Notes: generated from the sequence alone by a model not told the origin. Numbered from the stretch's first letter, positions 1-9,869 are shown. The stretch: 64,000 bases of DNA from Shewanella sp. OMA3-2 (GCF_021513195.1 NZ_CP090974.1:2492001-2556000); one strand, 5' to 3'. Translations and numbers: made by a program.

Positions 1-1
1 T

Positions 2-466
2 GCAGACATAAAGGTTGTTAGCGTGCTGGGTCATACACGAGGACATATCGCCTATATTATTGACGATAATTTATTTTGTGGTGACACATTATTTAGTGGC
101 GGTTGTGGTCGATTGTTTGAGGGAACCGCTAAGCAGATGTCTACTTCACTTTCGGTATTAGCCAAGTTACCTGATGCGACAAAAGTGTTTTGCGCCCACG
201 AATATACCCAATCAAACCTCACTTTTGCAGTTGTTGTAATGCCCGACAATAAATTTTTGAAGAATTACTTGGCTGAAGTGAACACCTTGCGAAAGGATAA
301 CCAAGCGACTATTCCAACCAATATGGGCTTAGAAAAACGGATTAATCCCTTTCTTCAATGTGAAAATTTGGCGATTAAATCGGCAGTTTCATTATATTCT
401 AATGAAGATGTTAATGATGAAATTCAAGTATTTAAAAACTTAAGGTTATGGAAGGATAACTTTTAA
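2..466 (+). CDS. gloB: Hydroxyacylglutathione hydrolase (glyoxalase II), 3' part
   Basis: The gene enters from the left edge and is open from base 2, so only the C-terminal 154 residues are seen. Glyoxalase II hydrolyses S-lactoylglutathione to lactate and glutathione in the cytoplasm, the second step of methylglyoxal detoxification. Visible family signatures are LGHTRGHIAY (metal-ligand histidines of the metallo-beta-lactamase fold), then DTLFSGGCGRLFEGT with a metal-ligand aspartate, then FCAHEYTQSNL with the last histidine ligand. The C-terminal part (PTNMGLEKRINPFLQ) is the substrate-binding helical domain. The usual A-x-x-V-E-P-D stretch reads AVVVMPDN here, a small deviation. The N-terminal THxHxDH motif lies outside the window. 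Its neighbour mltD is also its neighbour in Escherichia coli, which supports the identification. Confidence 0.93.
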   Translation, partial: ADIKVVSVLGHTRGHIAYIIDDNLFCGDTLFSGGCGRLFEGTAKQMSTSLSVLAKLPDATKVFCAHEYTQSNLTFAVVVMPDNKFLKNYLAEVNTLRKDNQATIPTNMGLEKRINPFLQCENLAIKSAVSLYSNEDVNDEIQVFKNLRLWKDNF

Positions 467-620
467 TCCTAGATAAACAGAGTTTAATAAGACATTAAAT
501 ATATTTTCTTTTACAATGTTTAATTCGGCTTTTCTAGACTGAGAAAATCTATCTCAAACAAAATAGAATATAATCATATCAAATCAAGGTGTTGCGCCTT
601 TATTTCGGGATATTTATTTA

Positions 621-2174
621 ATGAAAACAAAGTTAACATTGCTTGCAGCTAGTATTATATTAGTTATAGGCTGTCAATCAGTAAAACATGATATAGATAC
701 CGATCCTGTTATCAATCCAGCTTTAGTGAAAGTCCCGACAAAAACAAGCCAACAACCTACTTCCCTTGAAGATATTGAAGATGATTTAGCACAAGCCAAT
801 GATGTTTGGCAACGCATTAGAGATGGCATGCAGTTACGCATTGCTGACAAAGAGTTAGTAGATTATTACCGTCAAAAGTTTATCGAAAATCCACAACACT
901 TAGAAGTGGTAACTCAACGAGCAGAGCCTTTTCTATATTTTATTCTTGAAGAAATTGACAAGCGAAATTTACCCACAGAACTAGCCCTTTTACCCATAAT
1001 TGAAAGTGCATTTGATCCCACAGCAACCTCAAGCAGTGATGCATCGGGTTTATGGCAACTAACATTACCTACTGCGGCAGCGTTTAAAGTCAAAACCAAT
1101 TGGTGGTATGACGGTCGACGTGATATTAGAGCCTCGACAATCGCAGCTTTAGACTTGTTAGAATACCTTTATGCCAAAATGGGTAACAATTGGATTTATG
1201 CACTTGCTGCCTATAACTCAGGTGAAGGACGTGTATTAAACGCTATAAAGCATAATAAAAATAACGGCACAGAAACAAATTTTTGGATGTTAAAGCTACC
1301 AAAGGAAACAGCCCATTACGTACCACAGTTACTGGCTCTTGCTGATATAGTACAAAACTCATCAGAATTGGGGATTCAATTAGCAGCAATTGAGAATAAG
1401 CCACGTATTGAAATGGTGAATATTGAAAGCCAACTAGACCTTAACTTAGCGGCTGAAATGGCCAATATTTCGGTTGAGGAGCTTAAACAGCTTAACCCTG
1501 GATTAACACGATGGGCTACCGCGCCAGAAGGTCCGCACTATTTAACTATCCCTGCTGATAATGCCAAAGGCTTTAAACGTTCTCTCGCGTCTTTAGACCC
1601 TAACTCGCGTATTAACTGGGTGAGATATAAGATTAAACCTGGTGACAGTATCAGTGAAATTGCGGCTCAATTTGAAACTTCGCCAACAATGATCCGCAGC
1701 AGTAATGGTATTAAAGATAATAATATTACCGCTGGAAGATTTTTGATTATACCGATAGCAACTAAAGATGCAGATATAGAGAGTTTACATGCTGATCAAC
1801 AACTTGCACGTAAACCTGTAGTAAAATCGAGCACGAAAAGACAATCCTATTTGGTCAAATCCGGAGATAACCTCTGGAACATTGCCCAAAATAATAATAT
1901 TTCAGTCGCTCAGATAACCAAATGGAATAAGCTTAGTAAAGACCAACCGCTTAAAATAGGTCAAAACTTAACTTTTTATCCTAATGAAGTTACCCAAACA
2001 GTTGGTTTATCTGAAAAAGTGGTCAACTATAGAGTGAAATCAGGCGATTCCCTTGCCCGCATAGCCGCAACCTATAAGGTTACAGTGGCAGACTTAATTG
2101 AATGGAATAGTTTGCAAAAAAATAAATACTTACAACCGGGTCAAATGTTAAAACTGTTAATAGTTAATAGTTAA
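621..2174 (+). CDS. mltD: Membrane-bound lytic murein transglycosylase D with three LysM domains
   Basis: This lipoprotein of 517 residues cleaves the glycan strands of peptidoglycan to 1,6-anhydromuropeptides at the periplasmic face of the outer membrane. The N-terminus is a lipoprotein signal (LLAASIILVIGC, lipidated Cys18). The lytic transglycosylase (SLT) domain covers about residues 95-250, with catalytic Glu128 in LPIIESAFDPTA followed by SSDASGLWQL and AAYNSGEGRV. Three LysM peptidoglycan-binding modules follow at about 347-391, 412-455 and 470-515, each with a (K)xGDxLxxIA signature. The length fits the family. A strong intrinsic terminator follows the stop and is shared with the convergent lipoprotein gene. 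The ATG at 621 puts the lipobox at a normal distance; no strong ribosome-binding site is visible in front. Confidence 0.95.
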   Translation: MKTKLTLLAASIILVIGCQSVKHDIDTDPVINPALVKVPTKTSQQPTSLEDIEDDLAQANDVWQRIRDGMQLRIADKELVDYYRQKFIENPQHLEVVTQRAEPFLYFILEEIDKRNLPTELALLPIIESAFDPTATSSSDASGLWQLTLPTAAAFKVKTNWWYDGRRDIRASTIAALDLLEYLYAKMGNNWIYALAAYNSGEGRVLNAIKHNKNNGTETNFWMLKLPKETAHYVPQLLALADIVQNSSELGIQLAAIENKPRIEMVNIESQLDLNLAAEMANISVEELKQLNPGLTRWATAPEGPHYLTIPADNAKGFKRSLASLDPNSRINWVRYKIKPGDSISEIAAQFETSPTMIRSSNGIKDNNITAGRFLIIPIATKDADIESLHADQQLARKPVVKSSTKRQSYLVKSGDNLWNIAQNNNISVAQITKWNKLSKDQPLKIGQNLTFYPNEVTQTVGLSEKVVNYRVKSGDSLARIAATYKVTVADLIEWNSLQKNKYLQPGQMLKLLIVNS

Positions 2175-2192
2175 TATAAGTTATTAGACAAT

Positions 2193-2229
2193 AAAAAAGC
2201 GGGTTAACTTAAGTTAGCCCGCTTTTTTT
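2193..2229. terminator. Bidirectional intrinsic terminator between mltD and the convergent lipoprotein gene
   Basis: A GC-rich stem (GCGGGTTAAC paired with GTTAGCCCGC, loop about 4 nt) is flanked by an A-run on the left and a T-run on the right, so it can stop transcription from both sides. Confidence 0.9.
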
Positions 2230-2245
2230 ATTGCCTACAGTCCAC

Positions 2246-2776
2246 CTAATCAGCTAATAGTAACTCAACAGAAATAGCATTTATAACCGGTAAGCGGCTT
2301 TCAGACGCTAAACCTTTAAACTTAGGTTGCAATGTAAAGCCTGGTTTATTGACACCCGCTAAAATAGCGCTAGGGACATTAAATTGGGATTTGAATGATT
2401 TACCGGCCCCAATACGAATTTGCTTTATGGCCTGGGTAAACATCATGTCATCTGACCAAGCCCAAACTTTTTGTCCCTTAGGATCAAGCAACCATAGATC
2501 AGCTTGCATTCCAGAGTTAAATTGTAAATCAACTCCGACACTGTTTGAGTTTGTTACGGTTAACTCTACAGCCATTGATTTGGCATCCTGATAAAATGGA
2601 CTGATAGCTAACTTGGCATCCAGTAATGCTTCTTGCATCGTTTGTATTTCACCTCCGGCGGTTAATACGACTTTAGCGTTAAGTTGATTAACATGCTTAG
2701 CATGCACATCAGAATTAACACCACCAGTGCAACCAATTATGGTCATTAAGCTGATTGCGCCTAATATCTTATGCAT
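2246..2776 (-). CDS. Lipoprotein with a BsuPI-type (proteinase-inhibitor-like) domain
   Basis: A 176-residue protein with a lipoprotein signal (ISLMTIIGC, Cys16). The mature part resembles the BsuPI / intracellular proteinase inhibitor family. It shows a beta-rich layout with VELTVTNSNSVGVDLQFNSG, then DLWLLDPKGQKVWAWSDDMMF, then a GAGKSFKSQF segment, which correspond to the family's strand-turn pattern. Whether it inhibits any protease is unknown; many envelope proteins with this fold have no known role. Its start codon overlaps the stop of the asmA-like gene by one base (TAATG), so the two are translationally coupled and probably one operon with rraA upstream. The gene ends at the terminator shared with mltD. 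The domain assignment is from pattern, not alignment. Confidence 0.7.
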   Translation of the reverse strand: MHKILGAISLMTIIGCTGGVNSDVHAKHVNQLNAKVVLTAGGEIQTMQEALLDAKLAISPFYQDAKSMAVELTVTNSNSVGVDLQFNSGMQADLWLLDPKGQKVWAWSDDMMFTQAIKQIRIGAGKSFKSQFNVPSAILAGVNKPGFTLQPKFKGLASESRLPVINAISVELLLAD

Positions 2777-4584
2777 TAAAGTCCCCCTAGTTTTTTAAAT
2801 AAACGATCTTTTAACTTATCTTTTTCCTGATCTAATCTGCCTTTTAATAAAGCATCAGTATCTAAACCAAACTTAGGATCTTGAAAACTACCACTAATGC
2901 TCAATGGAATATCCACTCCTTGTAAACTATCTTGCTCACTACCTTGGCCAGCAAGTGAACCCACTACTTTGGTGTTCAGTTGATACTCAATTTGTTGACT
3001 GATTATATTAGCAGTACCTTTACCATCTAATCTTACTAATGGTGAGGACATTGATAAGTCAGAATTATTTATAACACCTTCTAGTAAGTTAAAACTGCCG
3101 GTTAAACTGGTGAAATCAGTTTTAAGCTCTTGGTCATCTTGGGCGGATAAATCGCCAGTCATCTTTTTCTGAGCACTGCGGATCATTTGCGGAATGTTGA
3201 CACCATATAAAGATCCATCAGCAATTTCAAATTGGCCATCGGCTATAAGCTGTTGTTTAAACTTACTGGGTATGAGACTTGTCCCTTTACCTTTAACCGA
3301 GAAGTTAGCTGTTCCTGATATCAAATCGATTGCAGCCAAATCAGTTAGTAATGGTCGTATTTGCACCTCAGTTACATGATTATCAAATTGGTATGTTGGC
3401 ACGTTTTTGCGTGCATCAATTTTGGCTGTAACTGTGATATTACCGGTATAAAGGTCGGCTGATAATTTTTTCAAATTAACAACCCCCTGCTTAATAACAG
3501 TATTCATTTGCCAGTTCTGTGTCAGTAAATTATTCACTTTTATCGATTTTGCTTTTAAATTAACCGTTAAATCTACTTGCTTAAGTGCTGATAAATCAGG
3601 TTCTTTGTCACTTTCTGTACTGACTGCTTCGGCTCCATCTTCAGTCGTCTTTGCAGACTTGGGGAGTAAGCTGTCTAAATCGATATCACCAAGTTCAATA
3701 TCAAGCTTGATAACAGGTACCGTGTTTGCATAATTTAGTGCGACTTTTGCATTGGCCTCAATATTATCAAGGGTTAATTCGCTAATAGTCAGTGTCATGT
3801 CTTTATTATTAAGCGAGATAACAACATCGGTAACTAAATCCGCTTGTAACGATTTTTTCGGTAACGATTCGCCTTTAAGGTTATTGCTAATTGCAAACTG
3901 GTTAATTTGAATGCTATCTAATTTATCAGACACTTTAACTTGCCCTTTACCTGTTGAGCTAAGTTTTATTTCAGCTAAATCAGCTTCAAACTCATAAGCA
4001 ATATCAGCAAACTGTCCAAGTGAAAACTGACCTAAAGTAAATGAGTTTAATGTAAAATGCTGCTCAGTCTTGGCTTGTTGATCAATAATATTCACTTTCA
4101 TATTAGTAATAGATATCCCACCTATATTGAGGCTGGATAAAGCCATGGCATGACCATTTGAAGTTTGTGTATCTGTGATAGTTGTTTGTTTATCTTCACC
4201 TAAACCATAAAAACTCGTTTTACCTTTGTTATCGGTCACTAAATTAACTGTCAAACCATCTAGGCTTAGCTGATCTATTTCTATCTCTTGCCTCAATAAT
4301 GGCATTAACGCAACATTGGCAATAGCTTGGTTAATCTCTAACATTTGCTGAGGCTGAAATGAGTCGGGGTTACTAAATGAAACGGCACCAACCTTGATGC
4401 CGATAGAGGGATAAAAACTCCAACTTAAGTCTTGATTGATCGTTAAAGTACGACCAGTTTGTTTTTTCACCGCATCAACAATTTGTGGTTTAAAATCATT
4501 AATATTAAAAAACAATGTTAAATACAGCACTGCACATATGCCAATAGCGAGCATAGAAATTACTAACCATTTAATTAATTTCAT
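2776..4584 (-). CDS. AsmA family protein
   Basis: A 602-residue protein with one N-terminal membrane anchor (about residues 5-27, WLVISMLAIGICAVLYLTLF) and a long periplasmic part rich in beta strands. The opening after the anchor (FNINDFKPQIVDAV, then QTGRTLTINQDL, then FYPSIGIKVGAVSFSNP) is typical of the AsmA N-terminal domain. The C-terminal half (about 430-570) has the repeated 'GxFxxxxG.L...' AsmA_2 pattern. Members of this superfamily are bridge-like proteins implicated in lipid transport or outer-membrane homeostasis, but the role of this paralogue is not established. It lies 51 bases downstream of rraA on the same strand and overlaps the following lipoprotein gene by one base. Sure of the family, not of which E. 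coli paralogue it corresponds to. Confidence 0.85.
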   Translation of the reverse strand: MKLIKWLVISMLAIGICAVLYLTLFFNINDFKPQIVDAVKKQTGRTLTINQDLSWSFYPSIGIKVGAVSFSNPDSFQPQQMLEINQAIANVALMPLLRQEIEIDQLSLDGLTVNLVTDNKGKTSFYGLGEDKQTTITDTQTSNGHAMALSSLNIGGISITNMKVNIIDQQAKTEQHFTLNSFTLGQFSLGQFADIAYEFEADLAEIKLSSTGKGQVKVSDKLDSIQINQFAISNNLKGESLPKKSLQADLVTDVVISLNNKDMTLTISELTLDNIEANAKVALNYANTVPVIKLDIELGDIDLDSLLPKSAKTTEDGAEAVSTESDKEPDLSALKQVDLTVNLKAKSIKVNNLLTQNWQMNTVIKQGVVNLKKLSADLYTGNITVTAKIDARKNVPTYQFDNHVTEVQIRPLLTDLAAIDLISGTANFSVKGKGTSLIPSKFKQQLIADGQFEIADGSLYGVNIPQMIRSAQKKMTGDLSAQDDQELKTDFTSLTGSFNLLEGVINNSDLSMSSPLVRLDGKGTANIISQQIEYQLNTKVVGSLAGQGSEQDSLQGVDIPLSISGSFQDPKFGLDTDALLKGRLDQEKDKLKDRLFKKLGGL

Positions 4585-4635
4585 AACCTTCCCTTTGTCC
4601 GTTATTACTAAATTTTTAATCTAATCGTGTATGTC

Positions 4636-5118
4636 TTATAAACTTAAAGCAGAGTCACTAATGGCCACGCCATTTAAATCCGCGTACAGCATCATACCAT
4701 CAACAATTTCGATTGAATTAATTTCAAGGCTTACACCTATATCTCCTAAATCTCGCTTATCTGTTTTTATTGGGTTAACCCCTAGCGCTTTTACGCCAAT
4801 ATCCATAGTATTAATTGTTGCCACATCTCTTATGCAGCCATAAATTACAATACCCTGCCAACCATTATCAACAGCGCTTTGTGCAATCAAATCGCCCAAT
4901 AATGCTCGCCTCATTGAACCGCCACCATCTACAACCAACACTTTTCCATCGCCAGGCTCAGCTAGAACCGATTTTACCTTTGAATTATCTTCAAAGCACT
5001 TAACCGTGACTATTTGACCTGAAAAGACATTTTTTTGCCCAAAAGAAAGCCAAGGTAAATTGAGTAATCTAAGTTCTTGAGGATATTGGTCAAACAGATC
5101 TGGAAGTAAATCGAGCAT
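4636..5118 (-). CDS. rraA: RraA family protein (regulator of RNase E activity)
   Basis: About 160 residues. RraA binds RNase E, and in some lineages RNA helicases, and lowers mRNA decay; related folds act as aldolases or demethylmenaquinone methyltransferase-like proteins. The signature is GDGKVLVVDGGGSMRRALLGDLIAQ, followed by NGWQGIVIYGCIRDV, then the GVKALGVNPIKTDKR segment, all characteristic of RraA. An upstream in-frame ATG exists at 5136, but the start at 5118 (MLDLLPDLFD) is preferred: it has a GGAGG ribosome-binding site six bases in front and matches the usual RraA N-terminus. The gene leads a likely operon with the asmA-like gene and the BsuPI lipoprotein. In E. coli rraA follows menA, so the setting differs here. 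Confidence 0.85.
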   Translation of the reverse strand: MLDLLPDLFDQYPQELRLLNLPWLSFGQKNVFSGQIVTVKCFEDNSKVKSVLAEPGDGKVLVVDGGGSMRRALLGDLIAQSAVDNGWQGIVIYGCIRDVATINTMDIGVKALGVNPIKTDKRDLGDIGVSLEINSIEIVDGMMLYADLNGVAISDSALSL

Positions 5119-5360
5119 AATGCCTCCGTGCGACATAAATGAATAAACACCCAGTAAGCCTACTGAAAAAGTTATTGATGAACAAGTTGTTAAGCTTACT
5201 CATGGTATAAATTTAATATAGAAAAGCTTTGTTGTGCAGTAGTCAATTACTGCATTACAGCCAAGAATACAGATTATTTTTGTCATTATTTACATTCGGC
5301 AGTGACTAATTAATGATTGTTATTTATACTGTTTTTTTTGAACAGATCCACAGATATCAC

Positions 5361-5684
5361 ATGAAAAATGATGTAGACCTAAAACGAGTTATTGATGCTT
5401 TTGATGAGCTTAAATATGAACAACGTACAACCACTAGTCTTGAGAGTGCTCGTAATCAACAACAAATGAGTACTTATATTCAAAGTTTAGATTACAGTTT
5501 ACGCCGTTTAAAAATATTACAGCAAACAGTTAATGAATTAGTCGAAGCCAAGCAACTTGACGCGATTAAACAAGAGCATGTTCAAACATTCAAAACAAAA
5601 ATTATTAATTTATCTCGACAATACAATATCAGTTACCAAGATATTCTGAATATCATGGCGCAGTTAAAACAATCACAATCTTAA
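5361..5684 (+). CDS. Small helical protein of unknown function
   Basis: A 107-residue hypothetical protein if started at the ATG at 5361 (MKNDVDLKRVIDAFDEL); an ATG at 5313 would add 16 residues with an unconvincing hydrophobic composition. The protein is charged and predicted mostly alpha-helical, with a heptad-like stretch over about residues 35-75 (YSLRRLKILQQTVNELVEAKQL) and a tail reading SRQYNISYQDILNIMAQL. There is no signal peptide or membrane segment. The helix-then-short-tail shape is loosely reminiscent of nucleoid-associated H-NS/Hha-type proteins, but I see no diagnostic motif and do not assign it. It stands alone between rraA and pgm with no clear ribosome-binding site. Confidence 0.55.
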   Translation: MKNDVDLKRVIDAFDELKYEQRTTTSLESARNQQQMSTYIQSLDYSLRRLKILQQTVNELVEAKQLDAIKQEHVQTFKTKIINLSRQYNISYQDILNIMAQLKQSQS

Positions 5685-6064
5685 TCACAAGAGCCATATT
5701 TTGGCAAATGGATGACTGCAGAGTGATACCGTAAAATTTATGCTTAAACTAAGCTATCAGGTTTATTTTAAATACTGATATGGTGAGAGATCCTATCACC
5801 ATAAAATACGAAATCTATTGCCGATTTCCACAGTGATAGGCCATTAAAGCTGTTTTCGCGACTAGACTTAAAATATGCCTGTCGAAAATTGTGCCTGACA
5901 ATTAACCCATGATAATAAGATATAATAATACCTGTTAGTAAAGTCGCTCATATTTATATTAAGGTGGTGATAATTTTTTACGTAATGTCATTCAACCTCA
6001 GCAAGCTTTAGTGACAGGCATTATTTAGCAATAAAAAAATAATGCCATTGAGCATATGTAATGC
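5685..6064. other. Non-coding stretch between the small helical gene and pgm
   Basis: About 380 bases with no credible gene on either strand. It contains a perfect 10-bp inverted repeat (GGCATTATTT / AAATAATGCC, about 6021-6050) just downstream of the pgm stop. This may form a 3' hairpin for the minus-strand transcript but lacks a clean T-run. A weaker imperfect palindrome lies around 5780-5800. Confidence 0.5.
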
Positions 6065-7719
6065 TTACCCTTTTAGTGCGCTATCAATCATTTGTTGCGC
6101 TTGGTTAATGATGTTGTCCAAATGTTGCTGACTGATAAAGCTTTCTGCGTATATTTTAAATAATGCTTCTGTACCAGATGGACGCGCCGCAAACCAACCA
6201 TTTTCAGTGGTCACTTTAATGCCGCCTATAGAAGCATTATTTCCGGGGCATGGGACAATATTGCCGTTATAGGTTCACCAGCTAATACCGTATCGGTGAA
6301 GCTTTCACTGTTTAATAACTCAAACTTAGCTTTTTTCTTGAGGCTAATTGGGCTGTCAATTCGATTGTAAAAACTTTCACCAAATTGCGCGGTTAATTCC
6401 TGATAACGTTGTGCTGGTGTTTTTCCGGTAACTGCGGTTATTTCAAGCGCTAATAGTGCTAAGATAAAGCCATCTTTATCAGTACACCAAGTGCTGCCAT
6501 CGCGTTTTAAGAACGCTGCGCCGGCGCTTTCTTCGCCACCAAAAGCAATCGTACTATTCGCTAAACCATCAACAAACCATTTAAATCCAACCGGCACTTC
6601 TAAACAGGTACGGTTTAAACTAGCACATACGCGGTCAATCATGGCACTGGACACCAGTGTTTTACCAATAGACAGCTTTTCAGACCATTGCGGACGATGG
6701 CTAATTAAGTAATCAATGGCAACTGCCAAATAGTGGTTTGGATTCATTAAGCCAAAACCTGGGCAAACAATGCCATGGCGATCATAGTCAGGATCGTTAC
6801 CAACGCATAAGTCATAACTTTCACTGTGTGCAAGTAACCCCGCCATAGCATAAGGTGACGAGCAATCCATGCGAATTTTGCCGTCTTTATCTAATGTCAT
6901 AAAGCTAAAGGTCGGATCGACTTTTTCATTGACTAAGGTGATATCTAAATCATATTTTTTAGCAATATGTTGCCAATAATAAATACCCGAGCCCCCTAAA
7001 GGATCGACACCTAAACGCAAATTAGCTTTTTTAATGGCATCAAAATCAATAACGTCAGCTAAAGAGTCAACATAAGGTGCAATAAAATCAACTTCTTTGA
7101 CCCAGCCTGATGCTAATGCAGCACCAAAATTAACTTTTTTAACGCCACTGAGTTGTTGGCTTAAATAAGCATTGGCTTTGTCTTCAATGATTTTAGTAAT
7201 TGCGCCTTCGGCTGGACCACCATGGGGCGGGTTATATTTAATGCCACCGTCTTGCGGCGGATTATGTGAAGGGGTAATAATTAAACCGTCAGTTAAATGA
7301 GTAGAGTCATCTGTATTAGCACAATGATTAGCAGATACGATTGCCTGTGACACCACAGGTGTTGGTGTAAAACCATCATTAGCTTGTATATGCACTTTAA
7401 CTTGATTGGCGGTTAACACTTCAATAACTGACATAAACGCGGCATAAGATAAAGCATGAGTATCATAACCAACAATCATAGGGCCGGTGATATTGGCCGA
7501 TTGACGATAATCAATAACCGCTTGTGTAATCGCCCAAATATGATTTTGATTAAAGCTACAATTAAATGCACAACCACGGTGGCCAGATGTGCCAAAAGTC
7601 ACCTTTTGCTGCACATCGGCAACATTAGGGATCATTCGGTAGTAATAACTCATTAATTTAGGAATATTCACTAAATCTGATGATAATGCTAACGTCCCTG
7701 CACGATCGTGAATGGCCAC
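6065..7719 (-). pseudogene. pgm: Phosphoglucomutase (alpha-D-glucose), one-base frameshift near the 3' end
   Basis: Pgm interconverts glucose 1-phosphate and glucose 6-phosphate in the cytoplasm and feeds sugar-nucleotide and glycogen metabolism. The family motifs are present: TFGTSGHRG near the N-terminus, the phospho-serine loop TPSHNPPQDGGIKYNPP, metal loop GNDPDYDRHG and sugar loop GGEESAG. The best start is the GTG at 7719 (VAIHDRAGTL), preceded by AAAGGAGA. The open frame stops at 6226 after HAPEIMLL, which is premature. Adding one base in the CCCCGG run at 6243-6248 restores GNNASIGGIKVTTENGW, the phosphate-binding RPSGTEALFKIYAES and a natural stop at 6065, about 550 residues in all. 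So this is one gene with a -1 shift, either real or a sequencing error. It is 22 bases downstream of seqA, the conserved seqA-pgm arrangement. Confidence 0.9.
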
Positions 7720-7741
7720 GACACTCTCCTTTAAATTGAAG

Positions 7742-8458
7742 TTAAATATATTGCGCAATAGTGGATGCAGTAACATCATTGCACCCTAAATGGATTAACA
7801 CTTCTGATAATATAGTTTGTTTTTTAGCGGTATTATTATTAGTGGTTACCCAGTAGCCACTGTTGCCGATTTCTTTCGGGTTAGCGGATTGACTGGCATC
7901 TAATAGCGCTTGTTTAGACTTAGCAAAATATAAACGCCCTTTACCTTGAACTTGTAACACTCTGTCAAAGTCTTTACCCGCCTGTACCGCTAATACATCG
8001 AGTAAAAACATGAACCGACCCACTGCGCCTTTTTGTTGAGCAATTAAGTGCTCATTAACTACCGCATTAAAATCTATAGTTTGGGCTGTTGGACTTAAGG
8101 TAGTCGGTGCGTCTACTACTGAATGTGGAGCACCTGCTGCGGCAGGAATTTCAGCTTTTACTACTGAAGGTTCAACAGCCGTTGGCGCAATAGCTTCGGT
8201 AGGCTCTGTGCGAGTTTGGGCACGATGATTGACTAATTGCTCAACGATGGTCTTAGCTTTGTTAAATAATGCATCTCTTGTATTGGCATCAAGTGCATCT
8301 AAACCAGGTTGGCTAACCGATTCTGGGCGTTGATCTGTCACAGACTCAACAGGAAGATCCAATAAACGACGCAAAATTTCTGAAGCGCTTTCGCCAATTC
8401 TTTCTGTCTTACTGGCAATCAAGCGATAAAGTTCTTCATCAATTTCAATGTATTTCAT
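7742..8458 (-). CDS. seqA: SeqA, negative modulator of replication initiation
   Basis: SeqA binds hemimethylated GATC sites behind the fork and at oriC, sequestering the origin and organising newly replicated DNA. The 238-residue protein begins MKYIEIDEELYRLIAS, the SeqA oligomerisation helix with ribbon-helix-helix character, and continues RIGESASEILRRLLDLP. After a low-complexity Ala/Pro/Thr linker (about residues 90-140) comes the C-terminal DNA-binding domain with RFMFLLDVL, GKGRLYFAKSKQALL and NTAKKQTILSEVL. The start at 8458 is chosen over an upstream in-frame ATG at 8509 because it matches the SeqA N-terminus and has AAAGGA in front. The linker is longer than in E. coli SeqA (181 residues), which is common in marine relatives. 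It is the first gene of a seqA-pgm operon and divergent from ybfF, as in E. coli. Confidence 0.95.
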   Translation of the reverse strand: MKYIEIDEELYRLIASKTERIGESASEILRRLLDLPVESVTDQRPESVSQPGLDALDANTRDALFNKAKTIVEQLVNHRAQTRTEPTEAIAPTAVEPSVVKAEIPAAAGAPHSVVDAPTTLSPTAQTIDFNAVVNEHLIAQQKGAVGRFMFLLDVLAVQAGKDFDRVLQVQGKGRLYFAKSKQALLDASQSANPKEIGNSGYWVTTNNNTAKKQTILSEVLIHLGCNDVTASTIAQYI

Positions 8459-8765
8459 TTCAATCATCCTTTTGCTTATTGGAATGTATAACCCAGTATG
8501 CAAACTCATTTATGCAAGCTTAGTTATATTCGGATTATTTAGTTATTATTCTTGATCAAATGCGATCGTTTATCGCCCCAGTTTAAGCTAAGGCTCTGTT
8601 AAGAATAAAGCCCAAAATCAATAAATTGATATAAATTAAACGTAAAACATACTCTTTAACGGAAATTGTTGCCCAACTTGCTGCTTTAGTCACCAACAAG
8701 ACTTGATTTGAACACGGCTATCACGCAAAATTCGCCGCAATAAAAGTCACACCTTAGGTAACAGC

Positions 8766-9530
8766 ATGCATTACGTCATCTCAGGCGCTGGTGAACCGGT
8801 TATTTTAATTCACGGTTTGTTTGGAAATTTAGATAACTTAAAGTCATTAGGTGCGTCACTTGAAAGTGATTTTCAAGTCGTTCGGGTCGACTTACCAAAT
8901 CATGGTTTAAGTGAACATTGGTCGACAATGGATTACCCAAGCTTATCTAAATCAATCATTGCATTGATAGATGAACTAGGCTTTAACTCAGTTAAAATTG
9001 TAGGTCATTCAATGGGTGGGAAAATCGCTATGGCGACTGCCCTATTATATCCTGAGCGCGTAAACAGTCTTGTGGTCGCCGATATTGCCCCAGTGACTTA
9101 TCAGCCTCGTCATCAAACCGTGTTTGCCGGCCTAAGCTCATTAGTGCTAGATAAAGATACCAATCGTAAAGCAGCATTGGTGCATTTAATCGATTCAGGC
9201 ATTGATGAAGGCACTGCGCAGTTTTTACTGAAAAACTTACAAAGAACCGATGACGGTTTTGAATGGAGAATGAATTTAACTGGGCTAATTAATTGTTACG
9301 ATCGTATCATTGGCTGGCAGTTAACCGATGATAATCGTCCACTTGCTTACGATAAACCTTGTTTGTTTATTCGAGGTGGTGAGTCTAACTATGTGATGGC
9401 TGAACATCGTGACGCTATCGTGGCGCAATTCCCTCAGGTTACGGCAAAAACAATCAATGGTGCAGACCATTGGTTGCATGCGCAAAAGCCTGAAATATTT
9501 AATCGTATAGTGGCAAATTTTTTACGTTAA
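8766..9530 (+). CDS. ybfF: Alpha/beta-hydrolase esterase YbfF
   Basis: A cytoplasmic esterase of 254 residues with broad acyl-ester (including acyl-CoA-like) activity described for the E. coli enzyme; the physiological substrate is unknown. Hydrolase-fold landmarks are the oxyanion region IHGLFGNLDNL (15-25), the strand-turn DLPNHGLSE, the nucleophile elbow VGHSMGGKIAM with Ser82, and the C-terminal catalytic histidine in NGADHWLHAQKPE. The length and motif spacing match YbfF. The gene is divergently oriented to seqA across a 300-base promoter region, the conserved ybfF/seqA arrangement. The ATG at 8766 has only a weak upstream purine stretch. Confidence 0.9.
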   Translation: MHYVISGAGEPVILIHGLFGNLDNLKSLGASLESDFQVVRVDLPNHGLSEHWSTMDYPSLSKSIIALIDELGFNSVKIVGHSMGGKIAMATALLYPERVNSLVVADIAPVTYQPRHQTVFAGLSSLVLDKDTNRKAALVHLIDSGIDEGTAQFLLKNLQRTDDGFEWRMNLTGLINCYDRIIGWQLTDDNRPLAYDKPCLFIRGGESNYVMAEHRDAIVAQFPQVTAKTINGADHWLHAQKPEIFNRIVANFLR

Positions 9531-9639
9531 AGGCATGGCTATTTTTGCACCATTTACACAGTGACAGATAGCCGTTGTGACTCTGATGTGATATATTCGC
9601 GCCTCTTTTTTGCAATCTAAAGAAGTCTGAAGGTAAAGT

Positions 9640-9861
9640 ATGCTCAATCAATATATGGAACAAATTGAAACCTTAGGCTTAAACTTCTTTTTTGCAGCAA
9701 TTTTCTTTTTTATCGGCATGGCTATTAGCGATGTGCTCAAGCAAGGCAACGTACCCAAATTTGGCCGTTATGTTGTATGGAGTGTATTGTTTTTAGGCTG
9801 TGCAGGTTTTGTGGCAAAAGGCATTATTCAAATGACCTGGGAAGGCTCAGGTATTGGTTAA
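9640..9861 (+). CDS. DUF2788-type small membrane protein
   Basis: A 73-residue protein with two predicted membrane segments (about 15-33, NFFFAAIFFFIGMAISDVL, and 44-62, VVWSVLFLGCAGFVAKGI), matching the DUF2788 family found next to ybfE/fldA in Shewanella and Vibrio. The function is unknown. A purine-rich GAAGGTAAAGT lies just upstream of the ATG. It ends 8 bases before ybfE and is likely co-transcribed with it and possibly fldA. Confidence 0.8.
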   Translation: MLNQYMEQIETLGLNFFFAAIFFFIGMAISDVLKQGNVPKFGRYVVWSVLFLGCAGFVAKGIIQMTWEGSGIG

Positions 9862-9869
9862 TAAGAGAC